Assembly: GCA_938091335.1 (NCBI GenBank)
Contig: CALLJG010000008.1
Span: forward strand, 29,609-93,608
Direction of reading: 5' to 3'
Length of the DNA stretch: 64,000 nt
Source: an uncultured Thermodesulfobacterium sp.
GTDB taxonomy: Bacteria > Desulfobacterota > Thermodesulfobacteria > Thermodesulfobacteriales > Thermodesulfobacteriaceae
The translations under genes were made by a program, and so were the position numbers. Below are positions 24,926-34,983 of the stretch, in pieces; the stretch's first letter is position 1, and each line of letters starts with the position of its first letter. The notes under the pieces were generated by a model. The model did no database searches. It saw only the letters and a list, made by a program, of their open reading frames with translations, and was not told the origin of the DNA.

Positions 24926-27900
24926 TTATCTACTACTCATTGCTTTCTTAAATGTGTCAAAAAGAGAAGTAGGTCCCTTAGGTCCACCTGGGTTTGGTTT
25001 GGATTCACCTTGTTTAGATTCACTCAGCTCTGACTTTGGTAAAGCTTTTATACCAAGTTCTTTTAAGAGGTTTGCTGTCTCAGGTTGGTTTAGTCTTTCT
25101 TTTACACTTTTATCTGAATCTAAACTGAAAAGATCTTTGAGAATAGGAACAGCATTAGGATTCTGTTGAAGACGTTGCATCAGGTTAGGATCATTTAATT
25201 GCTCCATAACAGACTTTCTTAGCTGTTTATGCTCTGCAATCTCTTTTTCTCCTGCTGGGGGGCCAGGTGTTTTATACCTTGGAGAAGGACTCGGAGCAGA
25301 ACCTGGAATGTATAAATCTTTTTCATCTTGAGGAACTTTTCCTGTCTTGCTTTCAACTGTATCACGCTGTGTCTCAATAACTTGCTTTACCAACTTTCCC
25401 TCATTTTCTATTCTCTCCTTTAGTGCTCCTGGCTCTTTAAGAGTTTCTTCTTCTAAAAGACCTGATTCTCTTAAAACTCTCATAAATTTGTCTTTATGTA
25501 CTTCAAAATTTGCTATATACTCATATAAAGCCTGTTCAGCCCTTAAACCTGCCTCAAGAGCATCTCCTCCAGTTGACTTAAGTTGTTCTCTGTATTCATT
25601 TATAAATACTTTCTGAAGAACCTGAGGTGTCAGATCAGCAGAAACAAATTTTTCTACACTTTCTCTAGACTCAAGAAATTCTTTAAAAGCTTTTCCAAAA
25701 GTTCCTGTGTCTCTTTCTGCATATTCCTTTAAATAATTTATAGCACGAGTATCCCTAACAGCTGTACGAAATACCTCACCTGAAACCTGTGAAAATCTGT
25801 CTAATATATTGTGAACCTCACTTATATCTAGCTTATATGTAAGCCCACTTGTTTTTCCTCCTTCTTTGATGTATATTTTCGAATAATCTGCTGAAACACC
25901 TAAATCTATACCTTTTAGTTTTTTCTCAAGAGCTCCTCCAACAAGCTCACCAAAATTGACCCCAATATTTGCTCCTAATTTTTGTCTATATTGATCAAGA
26001 ATCTTTGCTGCTACAGCAAATGATAACTCATCACTAAGTCCTGTTTGTCGTTGAATATTATTTGCTAACTCCTTTGTTATACTATACAACTTTTCCCGCA
26101 CTTGAGAAAACTCTCTTCCTCTGCTAAGAGCAGCCACTGTATTAAAAACAAAACTTTGATCCTTTCCATAAGTATTTGCAAGTTGCTCAGAAAGTGCTTC
26201 TGTCAACTTGTTTTGTAATCCTGCTCTTATAGGCGAATTAGGTGGAACAAATACTAAAACAGGTTCCATATCTCTAGAATACTGTATCTGTGACCCTCCC
26301 ATACCCTTTAGTACGACAGACTCTCCATCTGGTCTAAAACTCAAAAGACCAGCTCCTAATACATAACGAAATGTACTCTCTTTGGTAGATAACCATCCCT
26401 TAACTTCACTTAAAAGTGGAACAAATTTTTGGAGTCTGTAAGATTCTTGAGATACCTTTTCTTCCCTGAAGGCTTGTCCTAATCTTCCAGGACTCCCATA
26501 AACATCTTCATATGCCTCTAATGTTGCCCGTTCACCTGCTCCTAAAAATGTTCCAAGTTTTATACCAGAACCTATTCCTCCTAATGCAAGTCTTTTTTCC
26601 ATTTCTATAACACTTGATGTCGCCTGAGCCTGTGCTATTTGTTGAGGTGTATAAATTGAACCTGTCTTTGCTCTTGCTATTGCTTCTCCTGTTGTCATAC
26701 GTAATGTCCCCCCATACCACCCTCCTATGCCTCCCATAGCTATAGCTGCTCCACTCATTGCTTGAGTTGGCATTACCTCACCTGTAAATACTGAACTTGG
26801 ATTCCTTACCAAAGTTGCCCCATATGATGCTCCAGCTCCCATAGGAGCAGATGCTATTTGACTTGCAAGTAATGCCAGTACTGTTCCACCAAATCTAATA
26901 AGAAGTGCTGTAAATACAGTAGCAAGTCCCATTCCCATCCATCTCATCATGCCAAATATTGCTACAACTTTACCTGTGTAAGAAGGCATTGTCATTGCTA
27001 CCGCTATTCCAAAATTTGTAGCTAAATTGGAATTCATCGTAAGATTGGCAAGTCTTGGAACATAACTAAAAGCAAGCTCTCTTCCAAATGTAAAAATTAC
27101 TGCATCTATTACACCCCAAATAACTAACCAAAGTAGAAAACCTACTTGTAAAGATAAAGCTCTGCCAACAAGTGGAGTTACAGCAAATAATAAAATAAAA
27201 GGACTTAAAGCTATTGCTAAAGAAGTTAAAGCCTCTTTTACCACTGGTACCCATGAATTAGCATGCTCACCTAAACCCCAAAATGATGACATCGTTTGAC
27301 TTGTTGCTAAAACCCTTAATGCCTCATTCATGTTTTGCGAAAGGAGAAAATGATATATTATACTACCAGCAAAACCTTGATATATGGCTAACTCTAACCC
27401 TGGATTTACTATTCCTAATTTATCTGACATTTTTACAAGTTCACTCTCAATCTTTTCTCTACAATTAATAATTTCACCACCATAACCTGCAATATCACAT
27501 GCTGTCTTTACTAACTCATACGCTATTGTACCACTTGTAAGTTGCATCTCTTCGTCTAAGTAACTAAGTATAGTGTTTCCAGCTTCTGTACAACTTGCAC
27601 CTTCTACTTTACTTCCATCTTTTCTATAATACGCAGTAAAAAAGTTATCATTCCTTGAAATCTCTATAGCTTCTCTTATCCCCATAGTTCCAGAAAATAA
27701 CTTAGCAAAATTTACAGTATTTCCATTGTTTATTGCTATTTCAGGAAGTATACAATCTTTCATATAGCTTTGAAGAGAATCAACTAAGTATGATCTTTGA
27801 GCTTGTATCATGCTTGTTACATCAGAACCAGCATTCCACAATATGCTAAGATTTTTTAATAAATTTGAAGAAAGACCACCTGCATTGTAAGAATACTTCG

Positions 27901-28372
27901 CATTAGGATCTATAACTGAAGTATCAACTATTTCAATAAACCCTCTTTCAACCTTGTTTAAAAGATGGGCAGTTATTGCCAATACTTTAGGAATATTTCT
28001 TATTTCTTCAGGACCTCTATTTAAAACTTCATCATAAATCACAATAGAATCCTTAGGCAAAATAAAAACTACTCCAAAAACTAATCCAGCTCCTACTGGA
28101 ACTAACCATCCTCTTAATAAGTCAGCTCTTGTCCCAAGAGCTGCCCCTATAAGAACTTTATAAAATAAAATAAGTGTCCCAAGTACAACTGCTACAAGAA
28201 GTAAACCCTTGAAATTACTGTCACCAAATATTAAAGCAACTTTTCTCCAAGCCTCTACTGCCGCAAAATAACCTCCATATGTAATATATTCATAATCAGC
28301 TAGCAAATTATCTGGAAAGAGTAAAAAAAAGAAAATAAGACTACTAACACTAAGTAATATCTTTAATCTCAT
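24926..28372 (-). CDS. traG: Conjugal transfer protein TraG
   Basis: TraG is the large inner-membrane mating-pair stabilisation and entry-exclusion-partner protein of F-type systems. The 1148-residue product has a signal-like start, then the TraG_N region (EYITYGGYFAAVEAWRKVALIFGDSNFKG and GWLVPVGAGLVFGVVF). Several membrane segments lie between about 50 and 510. Glycine/alanine-rich and long hydrophilic helical segments follow to the C-terminus, ending in a Pro/Gly-rich tail. Four Cys around residues 205-305 suggest a disulfide-bonded periplasmic loop. It follows traH by 7 bp, as in F. Confidence 0.92.
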   Translation of the reverse strand: MRLKILLSVSSLIFFFLLFPDNLLADYEYITYGGYFAAVEAWRKVALIFGDSNFKGLLLVAVVLGTLILFYKVLIGAALGTRADLLRGWLVPVGAGLVFGVVFILPKDSIVIYDEVLNRGPEEIRNIPKVLAITAHLLNKVERGFIEIVDTSVIDPNAKYSYNAGGLSSNLLKNLSILWNAGSDVTSMIQAQRSYLVDSLQSYMKDCILPEIAINNGNTVNFAKLFSGTMGIREAIEISRNDNFFTAYYRKDGSKVEGASCTEAGNTILSYLDEEMQLTSGTIAYELVKTACDIAGYGGEIINCREKIESELVKMSDKLGIVNPGLELAIYQGFAGSIIYHFLLSQNMNEALRVLATSQTMSSFWGLGEHANSWVPVVKEALTSLAIALSPFILLFAVTPLVGRALSLQVGFLLWLVIWGVIDAVIFTFGRELAFSYVPRLANLTMNSNLATNFGIAVAMTMPSYTGKVVAIFGMMRWMGMGLATVFTALLIRFGGTVLALLASQIASAPMGAGASYGATLVRNPSSVFTGEVMPTQAMSGAAIAMGGIGGWYGGTLRMTTGEAIARAKTGSIYTPQQIAQAQATSSVIEMEKRLALGGIGSGIKLGTFLGAGERATLEAYEDVYGSPGRLGQAFREEKVSQESYRLQKFVPLLSEVKGWLSTKESTFRYVLGAGLLSFRPDGESVVLKGMGGSQIQYSRDMEPVLVFVPPNSPIRAGLQNKLTEALSEQLANTYGKDQSFVFNTVAALSRGREFSQVREKLYSITKELANNIQRQTGLSDELSFAVAAKILDQYRQKLGANIGVNFGELVGGALEKKLKGIDLGVSADYSKIYIKEGGKTSGLTYKLDISEVHNILDRFSQVSGEVFRTAVRDTRAINYLKEYAERDTGTFGKAFKEFLESRESVEKFVSADLTPQVLQKVFINEYREQLKSTGGDALEAGLRAEQALYEYIANFEVHKDKFMRVLRESGLLEEETLKEPGALKERIENEGKLVKQVIETQRDTVESKTGKVPQDEKDLYIPGSAPSPSPRYKTPGPPAGEKEIAEHKQLRKSVMEQLNDPNLMQRLQQNPNAVPILKDLFSLDSDKSVKERLNQPETANLLKELGIKALPKSELSESKQGESKPNPGGPKGPTSLFDTFKKAMSSR

Positions 28373-28379
28373 AATTTTA

Positions 28380-29777
28380 TTACCTTAAAGTAAATATCAC
28401 CCTATTTGCAACACTTGGTCCAAATGTTTGTGAAATCTTACTATACACCATATCTGTATAGCTCATAACATCTAAAGCAAAAAGATATGTTTTTGTTATT
28501 TCATCTAAATGAACCATGTACTTTTTCAAAAGATGATTAGCAAAATTCCAAGCATTTCTATACATTGCTTCGATATGACTTCTTAAAATATTAGTTTCAG
28601 GACATATCTGAAAATCACCTGAAACAGGTGGTATAGTTGCTAAAACTTTTATAGCTTCTGCAGTAATATGACGCAATAAACTTATAAGAATTCCACAAGA
28701 AACACCTTCTGCTATATCGTGCAATATGTCTGGTGAATTAGTTAAAGCAGCAACATTTACCAAATGCTCAAGTGGTAATGGTGAAATTCTGGCATAAGTA
28801 AAATAGTTGCTCGATGATGACATGCTTTCTTTATTCCTTTTGGCTTGATATGCTTGTATCAAAGCCATATACACTTTACTTGTAAAATCAAGTTCTCTCT
28901 GAGTTTCTATTCCTCTTCTATTTACCAAGACTAACCTATTAACATCAATATCTTTCTCAGTGATTTTAGGTGAGACAAATACTATTCCTTGATCCGTTTT
29001 TATAGAATCACCAACAATAGCCCTCATAATCATCATATACTCTGAGTCAAAATATTGATTATCACCAAGACCTAAAACCCCTCCAACATAGCTAAGGACA
29101 CTCCCATAATTGTCATATATTGTATGAAATATACTAGGACAGGCATCCCCACTTTGTCTTCTAGTTGCCCCTTCTTGAGATACATTTTGAGAAGTTTGGC
29201 CTTCTTTTTCTTTTTTAGAGGAAGTAAACAAACTAAAATCACCTTTAAGTACACTATGTGCTATGTTAGCGCCTTTCTCAAGAAGGGAAATTGCTTCTTT
29301 AAAATCCATATTCATAAGCGGTGTAAGAAATTTGCATTCGTCAAATTGCAACTGATTTAAAAAATCAATAGCCCCTTGAGCCCACTCTACAACTTCTGAT
29401 AGGGAAGAAGAAAGTGTTTTTAGCGCTATTTGAAAAGCAACAACTGGAGCTGCTTGTATTAAAGTTTGAAGTTTTTGAACTAAATACTCAGGGTTAACAA
29501 ATGAAAAAGATCCTAGAAAAAGATCAATTCCTCCACATCCTCCCCTAATCCGAGGAGGGGAAATTGAAAAAATATGTGTCGGACCTGTTACAGGAACTCT
29601 TCCTGAAAAGGAACCAAAAGTAACATATCCTCTTTTCTGAGTTTCATAATAATTAGGACCTGAAGATGTATATTGCTGAAACCAGTCATCTATCCAGTCT
29701 GCTTGAACTACTGTTACCGAGTTTATTAGCAAAAAAACACTTAAAAAAAATATACTTAGTTTTCTAATAATAATCAT
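28380..29777 (-). CDS. traH: Conjugal transfer protein TraH
   Basis: TraH is a periplasmic pilus-assembly and retraction protein. The 465-residue product has a signal peptide ending near VQADWIDDWF. The TraH signatures are YYETQKRGYVTFGSFSGRVP, SPPRIRGGCGGIDLFLGSFSFVNPE and a C-terminal helical region. A GGAGG lies 6 nt before the ATG. It directly precedes traG in transcription order, as in F-type elements. Confidence 0.95.
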   Translation of the reverse strand: MIIIRKLSIFFLSVFLLINSVTVVQADWIDDWFQQYTSSGPNYYETQKRGYVTFGSFSGRVPVTGPTHIFSISPPRIRGGCGGIDLFLGSFSFVNPEYLVQKLQTLIQAAPVVAFQIALKTLSSSLSEVVEWAQGAIDFLNQLQFDECKFLTPLMNMDFKEAISLLEKGANIAHSVLKGDFSLFTSSKKEKEGQTSQNVSQEGATRRQSGDACPSIFHTIYDNYGSVLSYVGGVLGLGDNQYFDSEYMMIMRAIVGDSIKTDQGIVFVSPKITEKDIDVNRLVLVNRRGIETQRELDFTSKVYMALIQAYQAKRNKESMSSSSNYFTYARISPLPLEHLVNVAALTNSPDILHDIAEGVSCGILISLLRHITAEAIKVLATIPPVSGDFQICPETNILRSHIEAMYRNAWNFANHLLKKYMVHLDEITKTYLFALDVMSYTDMVYSKISQTFGPSVANRVIFTLR

Positions 29778-29846
29778 AATTATCCTCCATGTATAAAAGA
29801 CTTTTTAAAAAGATTAGATAAGATTTATTTTATTGGTCCTACGACT

Positions 29847-30305
29847 TTATTCGTCAACAGGTGGCATGGTGAGAATATTATGTAAAACCCATTTTACATC
29901 ATCTACCAAAACGTAAACATATCTAGCTGAATAGAAATTTTTCCCACTTTCATCTTGATAAGGTAAAACTAAAACTCTTACAATCTTAGGAGGAACTACT
30001 ATTGGTGTTTGCGGATCTTTGAGTAGTTTAGTTAAGACATTATACAAACTCTCAACATAAGCCTTCTCTGCAGGAGAAAGAAGTAGTGGATCTCTTAATA
30101 AGGAAGTGTTATCCGTCTTATTACCTTCCTTAACATTTGAATTCTCCAAACTTTCTACATAAGCCTGAGGAAGACTAACACACTTGCCAGGTTCATGTGG
30201 TGGGCATGTAAATTCAGATTCATAAGGATTTATAGTTTTTCCACAGCTATTTAAAAACAAAATCATGATAAAAACAAAAAGGATATATAAAGGTTTATAA
30301 AACAT
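29847..30305 (-). CDS. traV: TraV-like outer-membrane lipoprotein
   Basis: The product has a lipobox (LNSCGK) at about residue 20 and a TraV-type mature start NPYESEFTCPPHEPGKCVSL, with two cysteines in the CP...GKC pattern seen in TraV. TraV anchors the TraK secretin-like ring to the outer membrane and contacts TraB. I place the start at 30305 (MFYKPLYIL), 6 nt after AGGAGGTGA. The ORF track opens 13 codons earlier inside traB. Its position next to traB supports the call. Confidence 0.88.
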   Translation of the reverse strand: MFYKPLYILFVFIMILFLNSCGKTINPYESEFTCPPHEPGKCVSLPQAYVESLENSNVKEGNKTDNTSLLRDPLLLSPAEKAYVESLYNVLTKLLKDPQTPIVVPPKIVRVLVLPYQDESGKNFYSARYVYVLVDDVKWVLHNILTMPPVDE

Positions 30306-30316
30306 AAATTCACCTC

Positions 30317-31513
30317 CTATTCCAAGTCCTTTAGTTCTAACCAAGAACCTTGTGATACAACTAGAGTTACTGTTCTAGTAGGTAACACCTCAACAACAGG
30401 AATAGTTTGTCTTGCTAGTTCCATAAAAAATTTCTGAATTTCAGAAGCTGCCTGTGCTATTCCCTGCCCCAAACCACCTTTTAACAAATATTCAGGTTTA
30501 GGAACTATCAAACTTCCTTCTGGAGAATAAGTATACGTATAGCCATGATAAGCAAAAGTATTACCTATTCCTGAAATAAAACCTGCAAGCATTGCTCTTG
30601 CTATTACTCCACCTGCTTTACTTATTACTCTACCTCTTAAACCTATTTTTCCATCATTGTCTACTACAAAACCTTTTATCTGTTGGTCTATAACAGCTCT
30701 ACCTTTTTTATCTATACAAGAAAGACTTACAAGTCTGATATCAGCTCTTTCTGAAGCTAAATTACCTAACCCTTCCCCAATAATAAAACATCCCTTCAGG
30801 TTTGCTTTGACTTGATTTGGTAATACAGCTGGTGCTTTTACTCTGAATAAACAAGGAACAGGATGTCCTTCCCCTTTTGTCACTGCTGGAGCATCTAAGC
30901 CCGAAAGAAGGGTCGCCTCCATAAAAGATGGAGGAAGATAATACTTTTTTTTTACATCTTCTCTTTCTTCTTGTTTCTGTTCTACAGAACCCTCCTCTGG
31001 TTTACCTTTAACTTGTAATATGTCTCCAACATATTCAATTTTAGGAGAGGGAGGAGGTGGAGGTACACTAGGTGTAGTCCCAGTTCCTTCTGGAACAGAA
31101 GGTAAAGATGTAGAAGCTGTAGAAGAAAATGGAGGGGGAGGAGGGGGTGCTGGAAGAGACGGAGAAACAGGTTTGAGTGACTTTGCTTCTTTTTCCAAAG
31201 CTTCCTTTTCTTTTTTTAGCTCCTCTTGTTGCATTTTTAATTCTTCTATTTCTTTCATTAACTCCTCATATTTTTTTTGAGCTTCAGTATAATAACTTCT
31301 TTCTACTAAATCCCTTTGTAACTCTATGCTTGTCACATTACTTTGTGTTACAGCCTGTGTTCTTTTTTTACTTCTGGTTGAAACATAACCAAGATATGAA
31401 ATCAGAACTACTATCAAAATTATAAGAACTATAATAAATTTTCTTTTATCTTCAGGTGATAATTGTTTCCACTTTTCTTTCAACTTGTTTACCAAATTTG
31501 CTCTGTCTATCAT
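30317..31513 (-). CDS. traB: Conjugal transfer protein TraB (VirB10-like)
   Basis: TraB spans the envelope as the VirB10-type scaffold of the F-type core complex. The 398-residue protein has one N-terminal membrane segment (about 25-44), a coiled coil (about 70-112), a Pro/Ser-rich linker (about 115-155) and a beta-rich C-terminal domain. That domain contains LPNQVKANLKGCFIIGEGLGNLASERADIRL and the GxxRGRVISKAGG antenna-like region. It overlaps the extended traV frame and follows traK by 1 bp. Confidence 0.94.
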   Translation of the reverse strand: MIDRANLVNKLKEKWKQLSPEDKRKFIIVLIILIVVLISYLGYVSTRSKKRTQAVTQSNVTSIELQRDLVERSYYTEAQKKYEELMKEIEELKMQQEELKKEKEALEKEAKSLKPVSPSLPAPPPPPPFSSTASTSLPSVPEGTGTTPSVPPPPPSPKIEYVGDILQVKGKPEEGSVEQKQEEREDVKKKYYLPPSFMEATLLSGLDAPAVTKGEGHPVPCLFRVKAPAVLPNQVKANLKGCFIIGEGLGNLASERADIRLVSLSCIDKKGRAVIDQQIKGFVVDNDGKIGLRGRVISKAGGVIARAMLAGFISGIGNTFAYHGYTYTYSPEGSLIVPKPEYLLKGGLGQGIAQAASEIQKFFMELARQTIPVVEVLPTRTVTLVVSQGSWLELKDLE

Positions 31514-31514
31514 A

Positions 31515-32516
31515 TTAACTCTCCTTTTCTTTTGCTAACTTTTTCTCAATTATTATTAACTCAGCAGTTTCACCTTTACTTAGTCTTAATTTAGATAGAC
31601 TTACTGCTAAGGGAGATACTGTTAATTCCTTTTTTAAGAAAAGCCTCTCATTAAGATCTATATAATTGTCATTTCCTACATATTTCAAGCTGAAAAATTT
31701 CAAAACAATCCCTTCACCTTCAATGACATAACGAACTAATTCTACTATCTCTAGGTCTTTAAAAACATTATGTTTAACGTTTACTTTCTCAGGTTCAGCC
31801 TCAAATGGAACCCTACCTGCAAAAATCTCTTTAACATAGTAAACCAGCCTTTCTTCAAAATTTAGCTTGCTTATACTTTCCAAACTTGATTTCAACAACG
31901 TTTCTTTATCCTCAAGATAAACCAATACTGCTGGAATTTTCTTAGGAAATGCTATAATCGAATACACTTTTCCACCACAAACCACATGTATGTCAACTGG
32001 TGTTTTGGAATATTCAAAATTCTCATTTACTTTCTTAACTTTAAACTTTACAAATGCATTTCTTCCTACTACATTTACCACTACACCCTTTTCCTCAGAA
32101 AAGATAACATCTTGAATATTAATAGGACATACTATTCTATTTATATCCACATTTGACATCTCAATCATTGTAGTCTTTTCGGGAGTCACTTTATAGTAAA
32201 CACCACTTACTACCTGTCCCTCCTCAAACTCTCCTTTCAAAACATAAGGTTTTTCTGTCTTTTCTACAGATTTGCTCTTAGACTCTTCAAACTTTTCACC
32301 TTGAACTGGAATCTTTTGTTCTCTTTCTAAACATTTCTGGGAAGAACAGCTTGTAAAACCAGAATCCTTAAAGCTTTTAGTATCTCCTTTTTGAGATGAT
32401 AAAGGTACTTGTCCGCTTCTATACTTATCAAAAACCTTTTCTTGCTCAAAACCAAATAAAAAAACTGGTAACAACCAAAATACTATTAATAAAAAAACAT
32501 AAACTTTTTTACTCAT
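31515..32516 (-). CDS. traK: Conjugal transfer protein TraK (secretin-like)
   Basis: TraK forms the outer ring of the F-type core complex with TraV and TraB, as VirB9 does. The 333-residue product has a signal peptide (VYVFLLIVFWLLPVFLFG). A low-complexity linker follows (about 25-110), then the TraK domain (SNVDINRIVCPINIQDVIFSEEKGVVV) with beta-rich C-terminal half. The linker is longer than in F TraK. It lies between traB and traE in the canonical L-E-K-B order. Confidence 0.9.
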   Translation of the reverse strand: MSKKVYVFLLIVFWLLPVFLFGFEQEKVFDKYRSGQVPLSSQKGDTKSFKDSGFTSCSSQKCLEREQKIPVQGEKFEESKSKSVEKTEKPYVLKGEFEEGQVVSGVYYKVTPEKTTMIEMSNVDINRIVCPINIQDVIFSEEKGVVVNVVGRNAFVKFKVKKVNENFEYSKTPVDIHVVCGGKVYSIIAFPKKIPAVLVYLEDKETLLKSSLESISKLNFEERLVYYVKEIFAGRVPFEAEPEKVNVKHNVFKDLEIVELVRYVIEGEGIVLKFFSLKYVGNDNYIDLNERLFLKKELTVSPLAVSLSKLRLSKGETAELIIIEKKLAKEKES

Positions 32517-32518
32517 AT

Positions 32519-33091
32519 TTACACCTCACATGTAGTGCCTTTACATTCTTTAAATTCTTTTAAGTAAAACCTTCCATATTTAAAAGAGTACTCTATTACA
32601 TAAGATCTTTGATCATTTGTTAAAAACTTTCTGTCTCTAGTCCACTGGTTTAATATTCCATTTACAACAATCTTTCTTCTTTCAGGATATACCTTTATAT
32701 TAGTGACTACAAAAGACGAACTTGTCCCTGTAGCTTTAACATCTTCAGCATAACGTGAAAAAACTTGTTTATAAGTGGAATAAGTATCAGAATCAAAAAG
32801 TTCTAACAGGTTTTCCATTTGCCAGTCTATTGTTTCAGGAACATAGTTTAAAGCTAAATAAAAAATATATCCAACCATCTCTTCTAAATAAGAAGAACTG
32901 GGTTTATTACCAGATATCTCTACAGTTCTTGAAAGACTAGGTGGAACTAAAACTACTTTTTCTTGCTTAATTGCATAATAAGTGACTAAAGTAGAAATTA
33001 TCAAGGCTAGTACCATAAAAAACAAAAACATACGGTAAAACCTATTTTGCTGTTTTAGGTAAACTTTTTCTTCTAAATAGTCTTTTAACAT
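32519..33091 (-). CDS. traE: Conjugal transfer protein TraE (VirB5/8-like)
   Basis: The 190-residue inner-membrane protein has one N-terminal helix (FLFFMVLALIISTLVTYYA) and a periplasmic domain with PPSLSRTVEISG, as in TraE. TraE corresponds to VirB8 in type IV systems and supports channel assembly. It follows traL and precedes traK with 2-bp spacing. Confidence 0.92.
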   Translation of the reverse strand: MLKDYLEEKVYLKQQNRFYRMFLFFMVLALIISTLVTYYAIKQEKVVLVPPSLSRTVEISGNKPSSSYLEEMVGYIFYLALNYVPETIDWQMENLLELFDSDTYSTYKQVFSRYAEDVKATGTSSSFVVTNIKVYPERRKIVVNGILNQWTRDRKFLTNDQRSYVIEYSFKYGRFYLKEFKECKGTTCEV

Positions 33092-33100
33092 GGTCTTCTC

Positions 33101-33376
33101 CTACTCAAAAAATTCGTTTTCAAAATATGTTGGTGAATTTTTTAGCTTAATTAAACCAAGAGCATAAAACAAATGTCTTATATAACCTCTAGGAAACCTC
33201 TTTTTTAGATAACTCAGTAAGTATACAAATGGTATTATCAAAACCCAAAAAATTCCACCAAAAAATAAGGCTAAAACAAAAACTAAAACAAGAGCTAAAA
33301 GTTCATCCACTTCGAAAAAAAGAACTTGATACGGTTTATGAAGATACTGAGGTACCTTCACTTTCTGATATTCCAT
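33101..33376 (-). CDS. traL: Conjugal transfer protein TraL (VirB3-like)
   Basis: The 91-residue protein has the TraL pattern: YLHKPYQVLFFEVDELL followed by a hydrophobic double segment (ALVLVFVLALFFGGIFWVLIIPFVYLL) and RFPRGYIRHLFYALGL. TraL is an inner-membrane component linked to TraC. It starts the L-E-K-B-V block, just downstream of the OmpA-domain gene. Confidence 0.93.
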   Translation of the reverse strand: MEYQKVKVPQYLHKPYQVLFFEVDELLALVLVFVLALFFGGIFWVLIIPFVYLLSYLKKRFPRGYIRHLFYALGLIKLKNSPTYFENEFFE

Positions 33377-33380
33377 TTTC

Positions 33381-33995
33381 TTACTCCGTTATATAAATTT
33401 CTGTTTTTCTATTTAGACACATAACAGAACTATCTTTTATCTCTCCAAGACCTTCTACCTTTACAACATCTATACCCAACTTTATTAATAAATTAGATAC
33501 ACTTTTAGCCCTTCTTAAGGAAAGTTTCTTGTTATAAGAACTTTCTCCTATCACACACGCATAACCCCTCACTTCCGCTTTTAAAGCTGAGGTAGCATTT
33601 GACTTAATTTTTTGAATTTCAGAAATCAAATACCTCTCCTGATCTTGAGTTAAAGTACTTGAGTTAAACGGAAAATATACAGTAATAACATAATTTTTAA
33701 CTGACTTTGGAGGCTGATAACCTTGAGAATAATCTTGAGAAGGTTGAGACACTCTTATAGCTAAAAATGAAGGAAGTTCTCGTTTTTTTACTATCTTTTC
33801 TTCTTCAACTGGAAATTTTCTTTCTTTCTTTAAAAGAATAACAAAGTTGTAATCTTGACCAAATTTTACAATACTGTCTTCATAAACTTTATTATGATCA
33901 TACCATTCATAGTAAACACTTAAATTTGAGGCAATAGCACTTTGGCTAATAACAAGAAAGGCGATAAAAAACCATATAACATGCATGATACTCAC
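33381..33995 (-). CDS. OmpA-domain (peptidoglycan-binding) periplasmic protein
   Basis: A short signal (VIWFFIAFLVISQSAIAS) is followed by an unassigned region. The C-terminal OmpA-like domain is about 100 residues: VYFPFNSSTLTQDQERYLISEI, then EVRGYACVIGESSYNKKLSLRRAKSV and VEGLGE. It should bind peptidoglycan and anchor the conjugation channel to the wall. An OmpA domain is not part of the classical F core. Its place between trbC and traL suggests a dedicated accessory. Two Cys (GYACV and VMCLN) may form a disulfide. Confidence 0.87.
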   Translation of the reverse strand: MSIMHVIWFFIAFLVISQSAIASNLSVYYEWYDHNKVYEDSIVKFGQDYNFVILLKKERKFPVEEEKIVKKRELPSFLAIRVSQPSQDYSQGYQPPKSVKNYVITVYFPFNSSTLTQDQERYLISEIQKIKSNATSALKAEVRGYACVIGESSYNKKLSLRRAKSVSNLLIKLGIDVVKVEGLGEIKDSSVMCLNRKTEIYITE

Positions 33996-34016
33996 CTCAG
34001 TAAACTAAGAATTTTT

Positions 34017-34973
34017 TTAATATATTAGAAACTCTTTAACAAAGTTGACTATTCTCTGATTATTAGAAGCCTTGCCTATTTCATATAAGTGAGAAAACAA
34101 ATCTGCATCGCCAAATGATACATAACTTAAATCCCCTTTTACATAAACAATAGCTGGAACTACATTTATCCCATACTTACGAAATAAAAAAGGATCTATT
34201 TGAAACACAATATCATAATACTCACATTCTCTTTCTAAAGGGTTGCAATTTTTGTCTTTTTCAATAATACTATAAATCCACTCAACCGTTGGACGAATAT
34301 AAGTTAACCCACCAAGAGCTCCTCTCAACACAAAGAAAATATTTTCATCATTTATAAGAGACACTTGATAAGCATATAGTTTGATTAAATCAATAGGAAC
34401 ACTTTCAGATATAAAAATATAAAGTTTTTCATCATTTGAAAACAACTTTTCACCTTTAGACTTTTCTTTAAGTTTTTCTAAATCATAAGGATAGTTTTTG
34501 TCAAGAGTTAATAAATCCAAAATTCTATATTTTTCCTCTACAACCTTTTTTTGGAATTCTTCACTTTTTATATAACCCTTTATATTGTCTAATTTTTGTT
34601 CAGTTAATTTTTTTTGTTCTTCTGACATATTACTTCCTACAACTAGCCTACTTGCTTCATCGTAAAAAGAACTAAGAGATAAATCAAATAGAGTTTCAAC
34701 CACTTTGTCTAAAGTTCCTCTTACTTTTACCTTCTTCCAAAGCTCTCCTTCATAATAAATTTCCACATCTCCATCTTTGTTTGGTTCTACACTTACTTGT
34801 AGTAAAGATATTTTCTGACAATTATCACCTTTTGTTTTCTTCAAAAATACTTTCCCAGGTTCTACTTTTGATATATAGACACAGTAGTCTGGAATTGGAA
34901 TAAGGTAGTTTTTGTATTCTTCACTAAAAGCTGTGGTAACAAAAAATAAGAGACAAAATAGTATGACTAACAT
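34017..34973 (-). CDS. trbC: TrbC-like pilus assembly protein
   Basis: The 318-residue secreted protein starts with a signal peptide (VILFCLLFFVTTAFS). It contains the type-F TrbC C-terminal region with IFISESVPIDLIKLYAYQV, FVLRGALGGL and KYGINVVPAIVYV (a thioredoxin-like cis-Pro region). TrbC supports F-pilus assembly with TraW. The N-terminal 140 residues are unassigned. It is followed by traU and traW upstream, the normal W-U-trbC order. Confidence 0.88.
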   Translation of the reverse strand: MLVILFCLLFFVTTAFSEEYKNYLIPIPDYCVYISKVEPGKVFLKKTKGDNCQKISLLQVSVEPNKDGDVEIYYEGELWKKVKVRGTLDKVVETLFDLSLSSFYDEASRLVVGSNMSEEQKKLTEQKLDNIKGYIKSEEFQKKVVEEKYRILDLLTLDKNYPYDLEKLKEKSKGEKLFSNDEKLYIFISESVPIDLIKLYAYQVSLINDENIFFVLRGALGGLTYIRPTVEWIYSIIEKDKNCNPLERECEYYDIVFQIDPFLFRKYGINVVPAIVYVKGDLSYVSFGDADLFSHLYEIGKASNNQRIVNFVKEFLIY

Positions 34974-34983
34974 CGTATCTTGA

